From: Spirometra erinaceieuropaei
Taxonomy: Eukaryota; Platyhelminthes; Cestoda; Diphyllobothriidea; Diphyllobothriidae
Length of the DNA: 64,000 bases
Direction of reading: 5' to 3'
NCBI GenBank assembly: GCA_902702965.1
Contig: CACRXP010000151.1
Location: 174,947-238,946 of the forward strand
Below are positions 11,565 through 25,289 of this stretch, in pieces. The notes beneath the pieces were generated by a model. The model was given only the letters and a program-made list of their open reading frames with translations. It was not told the DNA's origin and searched no databases. Made by a program: the position numbers and the translations under genes. Numbering within the stretch: the first letter of the stretch is position 1; each line of letters starts with the position of its first letter.

Positions 11565-11785
11565 AGCGAGCATGCGAGTCCCAGGAACTAGCTAATAAGA
11601 AGAAGAGGCAATCGCTGGAACAATAGATTCATTCGCCTGACGTTTCGGGATCTCGCTCGAACCCATAATCAGAGACAGTGACCGAAGCGTTTCTGTCACT
11701 ATCCCTGATGATGGGTTCGAGCGAGAATCCGAAAGGCCAGACGAATAAAGCTCGTGTTGCAACGATCACATCCACTTCTTTTAAA
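11565..11785. repeat. Foldback repeat, copy 1
   Basis: The left arm (about 11596-11680) and right arm (about 11692-11780) are inverted copies. Both carry, in opposite sense, GGGTTCGAGCGAGA-like words next to a GACAG/CTGTC core, and outer words around CGATCGC/GGAAC. The same element occurs at 21845-22085. It has no coding capacity, so it looks like a short non-autonomous element. Confidence 0.65.
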
Positions 11786-14700
11786 TAGTTCGGGTGTTTT
11801 GGGTTCGGTAGTTGATCGGTTTCCTTTATTAACACCCTCTTCGCAGACAATTTTTAAATACGCAAAGATCAGAATGTTTCTTTGTATTCTGAAAACCTCT
11901 GATTGGTTGAATGACTTATTTCAAATTCGTAGCTTATATGTCCAAAGTATGTGTTTTTGAACTAGTTTCTCATCTATTTTGGTGATGTCCTTTAAACGGG
12001 ATACTTAGTTGGGTTGCTAAATCACAAAGGCAAAAATCTTTGAAGTTTACTGAGTAAAATCGGGCGTTTATCGTCAGTAATTGTAAAAATATCAGACCAC
12101 TGAGACGGGTTTAATACTCGGTTGAACAGTTTCCGCTTCCGTATGGATGCATTTGTGCACAATAACATTTGATAAGGCCTTCAGTACTTGGTTTGAGTAG
12201 TGGACAGTGTAAGATATCTAATCTACTTCGCACAATGACGATTCGGCGTAACAAACTCTGCTACCTCTGCTTAAAATAAACATTTCCCGTTTCCCCTTTC
12301 AGTCTTTTAATACATATTCTCGCAGTTTGGTGAACTTAAACGTTTGAAAATACCCGTATATGACCTCTGACTTACTGATATTTTGAAATACGTCCATAAT
12401 TCTTTATTTATGTAAACCGTTATGGAAAATAGGAAATTTTGGACTGAATTCTTGATAGACGGTCTTGATTTCACTTTAAATGAAGTATGTAGACTCTTTT
12501 ATAGAAGCACCTTTGTCCCTTTTACGACCGAATACAGTTAGTTTGCGGTCATCAGTTTGTCAAGTTTTGCTATCTCTCTGAAACAAGCTTGTCTTAGTCG
12601 TTCTCTCAAAATTATTTTCGATACCGCATCCATATACGTCCTCCGCCATATGGTTTCAGGCCAAAAAATTTTGAAACCCATGACCTCGCATGGATATTCT
12701 TGGTTTCTCATTGCTTAGGTTACACCTGACTCCTCTCTAAAACTTGTATGTCTGGGGTAGCTAACGTTGTACCATCAATTTGAGTAATGCAACTCTTAGG
12801 ACTCTTCTCCAGCTAATCGTCGGAGGCAAACTCGTAGAGCGATAAAGCAAGGGAGATGGGGTACCTACTTACCCTTTTGGATGCACTGAAAATATACTGT
12901 CATAAACTACCATCTACTAAATTTAAACGCCACCGTTTTTTAAAATTTCCTGCCACTGAGCATCGATATTTTCTGACCACAGTATTCTGAGCTGAGTAGA
13001 CGGCCGGCGACGACGAAGACGGCGATAGCGGCGGCAGCAGCGGCAACCGTTTACATACCTCGGGGAGGTTGGCTGAGGACGGTACCGTCTACCAGAATGA
13101 CTCCGCCATCACCCCTTCGCGTCACTTTAAAGACTACGTGCACGTTTGGACCTGGGCGTGCGTGTGCGATTGAGTGCGCCTGTGTGCCTGCTCGTGTATG
13201 TGAGTCGATCGGCAGAAGCCTCCTGCCATCCTGGGTGCGTGCTGTGTGTGCGTGCATACGCCCGCGCGCGCACGCGTCCTTAATCAGCAGCCATCACAGT
13301 CATCATAATTACCAGCTCTCCTCGCTGTCTTCCTACCCGCCTGCAAGTACTCACTAGTCACGCGTTCTATGGCACGTGAATGCTGGATTGCTCAATAGTG
13401 CAGCGTCGAGTTCGGTACTCTCGTTTGCTGAGGAAATCACCTTGCCGTTGAGCAACCACTGCAGCTGCAATTGAGGGTATTCCTCGAATAAGCACCTAGG
13501 TGGTCTCATAGAGTAAATGTGATATATTACGATCTGCCGGGCCACTTTCCCTGTCGATGGCTTCTTCCGTTAAGGTCACCAGGAATTTGTTATGATTAGA
13601 GAGTTACTTTAGTATTCGTGAGAATCTTCCAATAGAACATTCGTTATTTTAAATAGAATAAAGGCTTGTGCGATCGTGATGGTCATCGTTAAGTCCTTTT
13701 TGAAGCGAACTTCGCACAGCACAATCTGCTACCGTCAGCAAAACAGCGTGCAACTCAGTTCAGAACTCCGTGTGTGTTTGTGTCTCATCCCCCCTCGGAT
13801 ACCTGAATAGCCGATATTCTTCCGCTGAATGACACTGCTGCGACGAGTTCGGCTCCTTTGTGAGTCCCCCAGCGTTCTCTATGCGGCTTCTGGTACATTG
13901 ACTCTAAAGAATATATATGTATCAAATGAGTTCTTTGAGGATGTGGTGCATTTCATTTTATACTCTTTCGACACTAATCTTACAGGCTGCCGTCAGATGT
14001 ACGGCAAACACGTAAGACACTTAACTTTGTAAGCACGCAGGAAAAATTAATATTTGTCCATCGTTCGTGTCAGCAGACAATTGCTGCTGTTTGGATTGGC
14101 AGCCGTTACTTTTATTGCTTTATGAGATTTTTCGGCCTCGTGAGCTTTTGCTCGAGTAATTAGGCGTCGGCCAGTATTTCATCTGTGAGTTCCACGAAAG
14201 TTTCGTTTCAGCAAACTGATATATACCATGTTACTTGGGCCTTTTGCTTCACGAATACACATATATGTAGGAGTTTTCTGTCAACATCCCTTTTGAGGGC
14301 AAGTGGATTCCTTGGAACTGTTAACTTAAAAATCTTGTGGAACACTTCCATTTGATTGTAGCTGCAGTAAAAATGTGCCATTCACATAAAGCAGCAATAA
14401 TTTTGGATTAAGTAACGGAAAAAGCGTAGTTTGTAACTTTTGCATTGTTTCTTCTACGAGAAATCCAAAGTTAGTGACAACGTAGAAGTTTCCTTCATTT
14501 AATGGTAATATTCTCTAGTCAGTTAATTTGATTTTGAGGCGAATAAGTTAGTGCAGGAACACCCGTGTCGTAGGGCTGCAGAATATGTCTATGCCATATG
14601 TATTGGTGTATACGTGAACATAAAGACGACATCAAAGGATGCCATCCTCTCATCGGCAACAATCGCGATTCCTCGCAACTTTTCCTAGCACCTCAGTAAA

Positions 14701-17700
14701 GTTTTCGGCTAAATTTCCACAAGTCTTTATCAGTGCGGAAATTCGGTGAGATATACGCTTAAAGATCTGTTGTTTTTTGCACCGATTAACGATATTATTA
14801 GTTGCAGCGGACGTCGGTTTGTGAACTTGAGAATCTCTGCAAATTTTTGCAGTGGTCATTTCAATTTATTCCCGGAATTTGACAATATATCTTTATAGTA
14901 GTCACGTTTCCATAAAACGCCCCAACGGTTTGGTAGGATCCACAGAGACAGCTTTATAGGTTAATTTGTCCGTTAACAGTAACATTTTTTCCAGTATACT
15001 CTGTTCTTCATAAAATCCCCGTCAACCTTTCGTTGTCCGCGGGAAATCACAATTTCCATCTGTTTTCAAGGTCTTGCATGTCCTTCTTCGCTTGTTGTAG
15101 TACTGAGGATGATTCCGGTCCTTTAATGCCTATTGCAGATTGTATAATCACTCATTCCCGCCATATAATCAAAAGAGGTCGGTGTACGTCAAAACGAAAT
15201 TAGAGCCCTCTACATGCGTGGCTATAGCCAGTTCCTGTACGGAACAGCTAGCTTTGACGATCACTGTCCTCATACAGATCTCCGATCACCTTAACTTTAT
15301 GTCAAAGAACTTACCCAAAGATAAACAGACGTCCTTCTGGGATGAGGAAAGGATATTTTGTAATTTTATGAGACTATTTTTACAGGATAATAAGGAACGT
15401 ACAAAATCAGTTTATTTGTGGCGCCGTACTTGGCAAAAGACTCTATAACTGACTGAGGGTGGCGTCAATACGAGTCAGTTGCGTTCGTCCACCTGATCGG
15501 GATTGTTTGCGTTCGTTTCCGGATGGCCCTGCGAATTTTACATGTGCCATCGGAATGCATATGGCTACTGATGCCTGCCTCATCCTGGGTGCCTTGTCTA
15601 CAGAACCTCGGTGTCTTTATTTGTTGGCCAGGACAGTTATAGGAGTTTTCTGTCCAGCTTGGTAATCCTCTTCCCTTCTGTCGAAGTGGTCAGCCATCTG
15701 TTCCGGGAGTGTACGATGTGTTTGTAAAAAGCAGTCAGTGGTTTGTGTGCTGTCCTTCAACGAGCTCAGATGCATTTGTCTCTAAGTATGAGCTCGGCGG
15801 GTGGCTGGTCTTAGCGTGCGGGTGGCCGCAGGATTGGGAGTATCCTTCGACTTGAGCCTTTGTCCTCCCATCCACCTGCTCATAAAGTAAAGAAGGCGCG
15901 ATTCTGAGAGAATAATTCGAGGTGTATTTTGGCTCCTATTAAAAGACTTCTTCTTCTCCCTCTTCAGAACAGGTAGTTTAGTCTGACCAAGAAAGTTGTT
16001 AAAAGAACCCGTTTGCGGGTTGCGGGAGGGTTTTCCTCACAATTATGGGGTGAACTTGTCCATGGATCATTTTATTCTCTGAGGACCTTTAAGAATAAAA
16101 GCTCTTTATTTACGTCCGTTGTGCAAATAAATGTTATTTCTGAAAATTTGGACCTAGCATTATTTTGAAGTATTTTATTTGGCTGCTTTTGAAGATAACG
16201 AATGCACAGTCCATGTAGCATCGTCAATGTTTTCAGTAAACCATCGGAAGAGCTGTTGCCATTAATTTCTGCATTATGAACTTCGACTGAAAGTCATATT
16301 TCCGTAAATTCGCGAGGATGCATTAAGATTGCTGATAGCATTATTCGGCGAAGGGAATATTAGTTTTCAGACAAGGAGAATATCTACACTGGCTTTTAAG
16401 ATGTTAGAGTACATACTTCCTTGTGCAGTGGCGCGTGCAGGAGTATAACTGTTCTAGAAAACGGAGATTTGCTCCCCATATGGCGCCCGGGTTCTACAGA
16501 GTTCTCAAATGTCTCGCCTGTTCACGTCAGTCAACTGGAACTTGGATCGGCTAAATGTCCCGTCGCCACTTCCTGCGCGGACTGATTCTATCGCACCAGC
16601 ATTTCTATAAGGTCTGTTACTGCATTCACCTCAGTTCTCAAGATTAGTTGCTCTTTCGTAGGCCAGTGAAGTGTGCAGGGTAAAAGAACTTCAGGGGCTG
16701 TCCCGCTAAAGACCGTTTCTGCCCGTCGTCAATCCCCATCAATCCTCTTCATTTAAGGCTCTTTCAGAACAACGTAATTATCCTTTTTTAAGTGCCGCTG
16801 TCGTCTTAGCTAGGCATAATTAGTTTTCAGTTTGAGGAAAAGAGAACTTGACACAGTTGATTACTTTTGTGTGCATTGACATACCACTGCAAACTCTGTA
16901 AGCTTTTAATGTCAGCTCAGCGATGTGACATTGCTTGACTACCCGCATGTGCGTGCCCGATCCAAGTAGTACCGCCTTATACTTCATGCTCCGAGGGCAT
17001 GCTTCTTCCTTCCCTCGTTCACGTCGACGAACGGCTTTAAAAGCCTTGGCTATTCAGAACCCAACAACAGACAGTAGAGATAGACTTGGATCTGCTGGAG
17101 GAAGCATTATCTCCGGCTTCTGGGGTTTCAGAAGATGTATGGGAAGGGTTTTTTGTTTGGATCTTTGAAGGACTAGGCGACAAAAAGAGAGTACGCTTGC
17201 ATGTCACCTGAAATAACAGTGCTTGCCAAGTTTAAACTGTTGTACCTTGAGAAAGATCGTTGGCTGGACTTCCATGACTTGCGCACGATTTTTTGCTTTG
17301 GCATCTGAATAATTTGACAACCTGTACAGTATAAAATAAGATAGAGAATCAAAGTCTGAGTAAGGTTGCATTTTTCAACTATTATCAACATATATTCGGC
17401 CAAAAAGTGTGTTTAAATGCATGTCAAAGGAAGTGGGTAGTTGACAGGCAAAAGATAGCTTTGTCGTGCCATACAGATGACAACCATTCACTGCTAGAAA
17501 CTCATAAGTGTGAGGCCTTGCGATCAGTTTAAACGACTCCACATCTCGGTCAGATTTTCGGCCCTCAAGAGGGTTTTTTTAATAGTGCACTTATAAATGC
17601 TCACAATACATTCAGGAACTATGTACTTCAACCCCGAAGTTGTACTTCTCGTATAGAAAAGGTACTGTTGTCCATTTTAAATGCACCTTTCTAGCCCCAG

Positions 17701-20700
17701 GGTTGATTTCAGAGTTCAGTTCAGACCCTTTCTCTCAATTTTTAAGGTTGAACTATCGAAGTTTTCTCGTTGGCACGTGCATTTTTGAGCGCTAGGGCTT
17801 CAAGACCCGGCAACAACTCTAGTTCCCTGTGTGATGCGTAATCTCTGATTGAAACACTCCTGAGCGAAGCGCCAAAAAGGCATATATCGCACCACTCAGG
17901 GATGCCTACGACTTAAAGATAGTAGCCTGTCGTGTTCAAACCACAGGCACTTTCGGCAGCGACAGGGGCATTGATTGCTGTTTGTACCCCTACCGCAGAT
18001 TGATTATGCGAAAAACGGAATTAAGTTTATTTCACGGACTTGGCCGCATTGCACTGGGGCAGCTCGAAACAAAAAAGTTTTGAACGCATTTTCCACGTTC
18101 GCCCACTCACGCACGCACGCACGACTCGCGTTCGCTTTCGTAAGAACGAGCAAGTCAAAAAATTGCAGGAGACGAGAGGAAGGGTGGGATGACGGCAATT
18201 TCGCGAACCACTGAGGCTGAGACATTCCCGCCCCCCCCCTCCCTCCCGTCCCCACTGTAGGCAGCCTGCCCCCTCTCTTCCTGCCCTCTTGAGGTCTTTT
18301 AATTACCCTCCACTTGCTAGGAAGTTCCGCCTTCAGGTTTGATTGCCAAAACCTGCCCACTCAGCCAATGGGAGGGCTGCGTCTGTCACATCAGATGCGC
18401 GGATGGGTAGAGCGGTGGACTAGTTCGAGAATTTTATGAATTTGCCCGGCATCTCGTTAGCCCCACAAACCCAAGTGACGATCTTGTTTATGGAACTTAT
18501 TTGCCTCTTCATTAGGCAGGCGGTTACTCTGAGAGGTCTGCCAATGGATAAGATGTCAACTCCGGAATACCGCCCTGTTTTCTGCCAGACGTATCTCATT
18601 TCCAGCATACCTATTACCTCGTGAATGCAGTTTATCCACAGTCAAATGGGTCCATTAACTTCAATGCATTAGGCGTGTTGAGATTGTCGTCTCTCGCCGA
18701 CACTCAGTCTCAGACAGTTCTTATTCAAAATGTAAAATTAAATGTGTAACATAACAGGATGCGGCGGGCGAAACACGTGGACGCTAGATAGCACTGTCTT
18801 GTTGCCTGCAAAATCCGTAGTTTCCTGTTCCTATGCTTGATGTTTGCTGCTGAGAACTCGGGTTCCCATCCTCTGAGTAGCATTGGCAGTAGGCACCCAG
18901 GAATTCAAACAGAATGCTCACCGTTTGCATGCGGGATAGGTTTTTCCTTCATTTTGATTTTTGTGCTGCAGAAGTGCATAAGAGAAATTGCTGTGTTCGG
19001 CACGAGAACTCGACCTGTCGTGACTATCTCCTCTGACAGACTCAAATATTTTCCCCCCTTTTTAAAAAAAATCTCGACTACTAAGGATTCGATGGCGCCT
19101 ATGTATCAGTGATCCGCGTAAAAACCCGTTCGCCCACGACAAAGTTGAGAATTTTGAAATTTTCACAATGATTTGCAATTTAAAGCTTAAATGTCCACAT
19201 GAACATCATTGTTGGGACGGAAGTCCTCTTTAAGTTAATCGGGTACTTTCAAACCCTCAAATATACCGGGGTTTTAGTCATCTAAGCAGTTCTGGCTATA
19301 TACCGTAGGAATTCATACATTTGGGTTACAGGTTTTGTGGAGGACAAGGTAGAGTAATCCACCCTAACAATCATAATGCCAAAGCCAAGTTTTCCATGTC
19401 AGCCAGCAATATTTTCTAGCTGGAAGTGCATCGAAACAACTTGACTAAATTTTCACGAGCTTTGGCCTACATACGGTGGCTGGCCACAAGTTGGCATCTT
19501 ATTCGCCCTTTCTTTGTAAGTTTGGCCCCTTCCATTACTGCTGTGTGCTGATACGAAGACATCTATTGTTTGCAGACGTTGTATTTGAATATGACATGAG
19601 AGTGGCATTGGAGTGGGCATTGTCGTTTTACCTTAGAACTCCGGATCTAGAGCTCCGATGGATGATAGCATGCTGACTAGCGATAAATTCCTAGCAAATA
19701 CTGCAAGCGAAGACAAGGAACATTAAAGTGGTTATTTTCCGCTATCAACCAATGCTACCCAATCCCCGATATTGGTACAGAAACTGACTGAAACTGTGAA
19801 TAAGGCCAGAAATCGACACTCGATCGTTACGGATTGGTCTCTTACGACCAGTGACACATGAATGTGCACAGAAGTCTGCCATAAGCCGGACCTGCTATGC
19901 TTGCAGAGTGTATATAGCCGGATATGCTGACGGGGAATAGGAAGATGTGAATAACTCTTGGGGAGGATGGTGCAGTTATCTGACATTTGATGCGAAACGT
20001 TGGATAAGTTGCACTTATTGAATTTGGCGAATCGGATGATTCGTTAAAATTGTGATACAGTGATCTTAAAGTTGAAGGAATCTTTAGATGTCAACTTTTA
20101 TCATACCTGTGTGCGTCTAATAACACAAAAAACAACCAGTGTATACCGTTACCTCCACTTGAATCGCATTTTGCCCCCACTTTACACAGAGCTGAAATGC
20201 TTCAAATAGTAGTTAATAGCGGTGAGAGTAAAGATCTCTGCATCTGCCTGAGACAACGTACTTGGTTTGGCTCATCGGGCCCTTTCGGTCTGTGCTTGTG
20301 TTATGACGCGGCAGTTAACATGTTGCAAACATGATCTGTGGTTTTTCTTATCATTGTCTATATGTGTATATCATTGTTGGTAAAAACACGAAAACTGCAG
20401 TGCCTTTTTGACCTACGTAGCTTGCTTACCGAAAGTGGTCTCAATCGAAGACCAAATCTTAAGTGTTTATTGGGTCCACAAACCAAAGTTTCCTATTGTG
20501 GCTGCGTATCATCGATCACAGTCTCCGTTCATTAGGTGTAGATCCATGCTTACTTTACTGCCTAAGCTAGAACGGTCATTTTGGTCGTTGTTACGTGTAA
20601 ATGTGGTTGTGGCTTTGTTGACGCGGACGCCTGGGTTTGCAATTAATCGACTGAGAGTTCCAGACAGTTCCCTTATTACTGATTCACGAACCAGACTGTG

Positions 20701-21844
20701 AGAGGAAGACATTGAACATGTTTTCTTCTCCTGCTGCAGCGGACTACAGTTCTGCGCGGCCATCAGAAAGTCTTAAGTGCAATTGTTAGGTCCACAAAAA
20801 CATGTCATTGCTTGCTTGCTTATAGTTGCTCCTCTCCACACTCCCACTCCCTCTACGGCGACCGAAAACCTTGTCGACTGCAGACTGAGGCGGTCAGGAA
20901 ACAGGAGAGATAGCAAACTGCCGTCAGAACTGACAATACTAAATCAATTTTATACAAGATGCAGCCGACTGAATGTCTTGCACTGATCCACGCCCACTAG
21001 TTGTCTTTTATATCTCGCCGTTACAGATATTCCTGTTTAGGGAAACTTTTGGGACGTAGCAGCAATCCAGACCCCGTAGCAGCTGCTGACAGAAATGGGA
21101 TCCTGCGTTGCTTAGTCAGTGGGCAGTCATGCTTTATAGGTTGTCGATTGTGCTGAACCAGCCGTGAGGCTACGGCGGGCAGTCGCAGTCAATTCATTTA
21201 TACTCTTGCCTCGTGGGTCACAGTCCTCTGACGTGTCTGCTCTCTCCTCCAGAATTAATTAAGACTCTTCGTCAGCTGGATTTAACGCCTGGTATTAATG
21301 AACCCCGGGGGCCTCCTGGCGCACACCCCGACTTCCCCCTTCGTATGTGACGTCATCAGGAAGGTATGCGAAAAGATGACGGTAGTATTGGCCATAAGAA
21401 GGGGAAGAAGAAAAAAAGAGGAGGAATGAGAACACGCGACTCTTCATGACATCTTCTATGTTCATGCGCGTTAAAAATGTACTGTCAGGCAGTTAAAATT
21501 CCCTGATGCTTCAGCGTTCATTTTTGGCTCCCTCAAATTCTGCCCGGCTCAACGACTTCACTGCGGGCTAAACTAGAAGACCGTATTCTGTCTGGGTGGC
21601 TACATGGTGGTTGTCCCCCCTTGTACTAACCTTCCAACGCGTTATCGTGTACGGAGGCAACTATGAAGTCACCCGTGTGTCAGCCGTGCAACCAAACATC
21701 TTTCCAAAAGTTGCTGTCAAGGTTGGCGATTTCTGAGAAAAGTCAGTCTTCCTTTTTCCTCTTGTCATTATCTCGGTTCCTTACACTTATCGGCAACGGT
21801 TGGGCGAAGAATCCTAATTACTCGTGGGTCTTGCTAATAGAAAC

Positions 21845-22085
21845 GAAGAGGCGAGTCCCAGGAAATAGTCGCGAAGACGGAGAAATGATCGCTGGAACAG
21901 GAGTCTTATTAGCCTGACGTTTGGGATTCTCACTCGAATCCATCATCAGAGACAGAGTCACATAAGGGTGGTAAGTTGACTCTGTCTCTGCTTATAGACT
22001 CGAATGAGAGTCCGAAACGTTGGGCTAATAAAGCTCTTATTACAGCGATCGTGTCTCCTTCTTCGCGACTGTGGGTCTTGTCATA
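21845..22085. repeat. Foldback repeat, copy 2
   Basis: Arms of about 100 bases (21850-21958 and 21978-22080) are inverted copies around a short loop of about 20 bases. The arms share words such as TCGCGAAGA, AGCGATC, GGCTAATAA, GTTT(C)GGA and ACTCGAAT with copy 1 at 11565-11785. The two copies have diverged at many positions. Confidence 0.65.
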
Positions 22086-22915
22086 CGGGAATGGTTACGG
22101 ATGGAGCAGCACGTCGAATAGTCTGACTCCGTTTTTTGTTTCTCCGCTGTCGGGCGCAACTTCCATTCATCAGTAATTAACTAGATTTCGCAAGTACACA
22201 CATCAACACACAATCCACCGTCTACCGACGGCTAATTGGGATCCTTCATCCTACTGTTGCCTATTTCTCAACATGTGACGTAGATAAGGGGGGTCCGAGG
22301 TCCTTCAGTTCAGTTCAGTTTATTGAGGGAAATGTAGGTCTTCACCTTTGAACTCCCTATTTCGCTGAACCTTTGAAAATATCCTAGCGTTCTAGCCTTT
22401 ACATACCAGATATCCGCACCTCTGTTTGCCCATCGTCTTGCTTCAAGGCTTGTAAGCAAAGTGTCTGTCTTGATTCATGTAGGTTCGATTTATTCCTCCC
22501 AATATAAACAACAACATTGGATAATTTCTCTTTGGGCAGGGCATACTACTATTAATTGCGGGACACCGAAGCGATCTTGCCCAATTTAAATCTTACCATT
22601 GACGGCTCCCCACCGCCATTTATTTCCTGTCACGCAATGTCCTTGCACTCAGTCCAGTGTTCGCGTACTTCACGTCCACTGTCCAGGTGTTAAAAGGCGA
22701 TGCTGACGAGACCCGCGCATGGAGACACCAGTATGCGCGCGCTCGCCAGCTCTCTCATGTGTGCCTTTCACTGTGCACTGCGCGACAGCACCTAAGGTGA
22801 CTGGGGAGCGTGCACACATGCGCACACATCTGCCTGAGAAGAAGCGGCAGCAAGAGTGCGCGTTGAAGACGCTCACCTCAGTTGCGTCGGCGACCTCTCA
22901 CTGTCGAGTTGACGC

Positions 22916-23055
22916 GTGCGTGCGTGCGTATCGATCTATACATCATCACGCCTACTCGCATGGGAATGCTTAAGCGTGTAACAACAAGTAGTCGGGGTTG
23001 GAGACTGCAGCAGCAGCAGCAGCCGACGCCACCGCCGCCGCCGCAGCAGCAGTAA
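22916..23055. repeat. GTGC and CAG/CCG microsatellites
   Basis: A GTGC run sits at about 22916-22930, and CAG repeats pass into CCG and back to CAG at 23009-23055. They lie in a GC-rich patch within intron 4. An open frame across them shows no conserved protein sequence. Confidence 0.7.
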
Positions 23056-24595
23056 TGACTGCTTTAAGAACGCTCGGGGGTGGCTCCAGGGGGGGACGCA
23101 CAGGACCTTAACTCAACGCGAAGGCGACGGGTACAGGCCTCAGGGCCCCTACGGCCATGATGAACATGTCCTTTCAGAAGACGTACAGTAACCATGACAG
23201 ACAACCATGTGGCACAGAGTCCCGGGGCTTGTTTTAACATGCTCGGCACGAGGCCCTATTGACTCCTCCTGCCATGAAGACGCGTGTGAGCAGGATGTTC
23301 AGGTCATCTGTTTACGGCCACTACTTCGGAGGACCAAAAGAAAATTTTTAACGTGAATAAAAAGCTCAACGGCTACTCTGAATTCTAGAACAAGACAGGC
23401 GGGCGACGTCACAGATGGTAGTACATCAGTACTTCTCTCACCGAGCAGTTAACAAAAACGGTGTTAAAACGATTACTCAAGAGGACTTCGATGTGGCTCG
23501 GAACGAATGTCAAACGGAGATGAAGGTGTAAGGTTGAGGTTTGCCTGCCAGGCCTCTGCTGTTGCCCGGTAAGCAGCGCGGAGAGACTTTGGGCCTTCAC
23601 GCCCCAGAAATAATGATGTACCCCTATGCACGAGTTCCGAACCTGTTTTTTACGCTTTTTGATAAAAGTGACTAATACTTGCGTTATCCAGCACAACACT
23701 CAGCAATTTGAAGCTCTGGCTGGGAAATTACCACAATTTTTTCTTATTATTTTTACTTAGCGTCTCCCTCATGCACTAATAAAAGCAACGCTTTGCCAGA
23801 AGCAAGACGCCGTTCTAGGATGCAATGTATTGCCCTCTTTTCAGGAACAAAACTCATGCCAGAAGAATGTGTTTTCAAAATTATACGTGTACAGCAGCAT
23901 GTGCTCAACACTACATTTGTAGCTCGGTGCCGAAGTTGATCTCTCATAGAAGTCTATATAAATTTGAGCATGATTTATTGCGGACTTGATTTCAGACCTG
24001 AACTCCAGCTCTCAAAAGCTCCAGACAGAAACAAACAGACATTTCGTCATTTGTAAATCTGGCGACTACAATACATACTGAATTTCGGTTCGACGTAGCG
24101 GTAAGGATCCGTCTGGTGGGAATTATCGTCGGTACCCTCTGCGACGTTTGTGCGTGCACGCTTGTATATCCGATCCCAGATTTTGATCGGGGTCTTGATT
24201 GGTCGCGTGAAGGCTCGGTCTACTCGCATCTCTGTCGGCATCCCTTTATACACTTTTGCAAGCCAGTAGTTTAGTTAGCAGTGGAATGTGGGTCTTTCTG
24301 AGTTATCACCTCTGGAATGTAGGAAAATCAAGTAGCTCATTGCCACCAAACCTTGCATAAAATTACACGACTGTAAAGTTTATGCCGAGATATTCGCGAG
24401 AACATACTGAAAAACGATGCCGCCCTGCCCGGTTAGACGTTCAACAGCAAATGTGCCAGCAGGAAAGCTTTTCTTGGAGAAAAATACACGCAAAGAGTGA
24501 GAAACAGCATATAACCCGATAACGGCTGGTTAAAAAGTGAGTTTAGGACATATTTATTAAACCCAAGCCAACAAACGCATAGCTCTGAAGAAATA

Positions 24596-24601
24596 ACTAA
24601 C
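24596..24601 (+). promoter_or_regulatory. Candidate quaking-type site upstream of exon 5A
   Basis: A perfect ACTAAC (RNA ACUAAC) lies 137 bases before exon 5A, and a TAAC half-site overlaps it on the left. STAR proteins of this family prefer ACUAAY. It also resembles a branch-point sequence, though it is far from the acceptor for that role. Such six-base words occur by chance about every 1-2 kb here. Confidence 0.35.
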
Positions 24602-24737
24602 CTGAGTCCAATTTTCAGCGAGAGTTTTCATATACTCTCATTGCATTCGTTAGAGAAATAATGGGCAGTTCGTGAATGAAAAAAGGCCTTCTTTTCACCC
24701 GCCTTTTCTTATGAACTCCACTTTTACAACCTTTCAG

Positions 24738-24795
24738 CCCGAAGACAAAGACGTCCTCAAGCAGACCCAGTTGATGGAGCTTGCTGTGCTAAACG
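24738..24795 (+). CDS. qki: quaking-like alternative exon 5A: short QUA2 version
   Basis: The acceptor ACCTTTCAG ends at 24737 after a pyrimidine tract, and the donor is GTATAT at 24796. It has 58 nt, phase 0 in and 1 out. It encodes PEDKDVLKQTQLMELAVLN (residues 202-220), a QUA2 helix matching 12 of 19 residues of the start of exon 5B. It lacks the following GTYR, and two basic residues of 5B (K and R before QLMEL) are Q and T here. Splicing to exon 6 keeps the frame, while joining to 5B would break it. Reading past the donor adds GIFASTLCALP and a stop at 24828-24830, so a terminal-exon use is also possible. Confidence 0.8.
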
Positions 24796-24876
24796 GTATA
24801 TTTGCTAGTACTCTGTGTGCTCTCCCCTAACACCTAGACGATTGCTTGCGCTGACGCTTTTGCTGCTACCAGTGTC

Positions 24877-24882
24877 ACTAAC
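24877..24882 (+). promoter_or_regulatory. Candidate quaking-type site downstream of exon 5A
   Basis: A second perfect ACTAAC lies 82 bases after the exon 5A donor. With the site at 24596 it brackets the alternative exon. A role in autoregulated splicing is an inference from the family's known binding preference. Confidence 0.35.
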
Positions 24883-25289
24883 GTTTTTCGCCGCACAATT
24901 TCCCGCAATAGTGAGAAAAAACCTAATTATTTTATGTGCCACTTCTTTGGCGCTTACTTGCTTTGCCTTATTCTCTTTTCTTGTAATCAAATTATTCTAG
25001 GCAAAGGTTCGCCCCCTCTTCCCCACCAGTGTTTACGCCCGAGAGTCTTTAGGCCCAGCTGATCACAAGTGCTTCCTCTCCCCTCAACACACATTTTGTC
25101 TTTTCTCCGTTTCTAACAGGACTGACATCCTTTTTAGACCTTCGCCTGCAGGGTTTCCCGAGTTACTATTTTTGTTTCCTAACCGCATCCGGTTCTTGTG
25201 ACATGAATGCGTCCATTGCCATCCCAAGAGAGCGATGTTAGCGGATCGGGTGGGATGGTTTGCAACAGAGTGGAAACCATTGTGCGCAC

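Larger units (their letters stand above)
10909..24737 (+). other. qki: Large intron 4 (to exon 5A)
   Basis: 13.8 kb with no open frame that I recognise. It contains two related foldback repeats (11565-11785 and 21845-22085), GC-rich and CpG-rich patches at about 12990-13280 and 22670-23060, ACGC/GTGC microsatellites, and a mixed CAG/CCG repeat at 23009-23055. The rest is AT-rich without visible structure. Confidence 0.7.

Noticed and set aside
11705..11734. Hammerhead-ribozyme-like core (CTGATGA, a GGGTTC/GAATCC stem, then GAAA) in foldback copy 1
   Set aside because: PLE-type elements often carry hammerheads, but here an unpaired U follows the first core, the expected closing pair is missing, no convincing stem III with a cleavage triplet forms, and copy 2 does not keep the motif on the same side. 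The palindrome explains the pairing.
13051..13357. Overlapping open frames in a GC-rich patch of intron 4
   Set aside because: Both strands are open because the sequence is rich in GTGC/GCGC repeats. No conserved peptide is visible.
20509..20763. Minus-strand 84-codon frame and an overlapping plus frame in intron 4
   Set aside because: EDIEHVFFSCC faintly recalls the end of some non-LTR elements, but there is no supporting RT sequence nearby.
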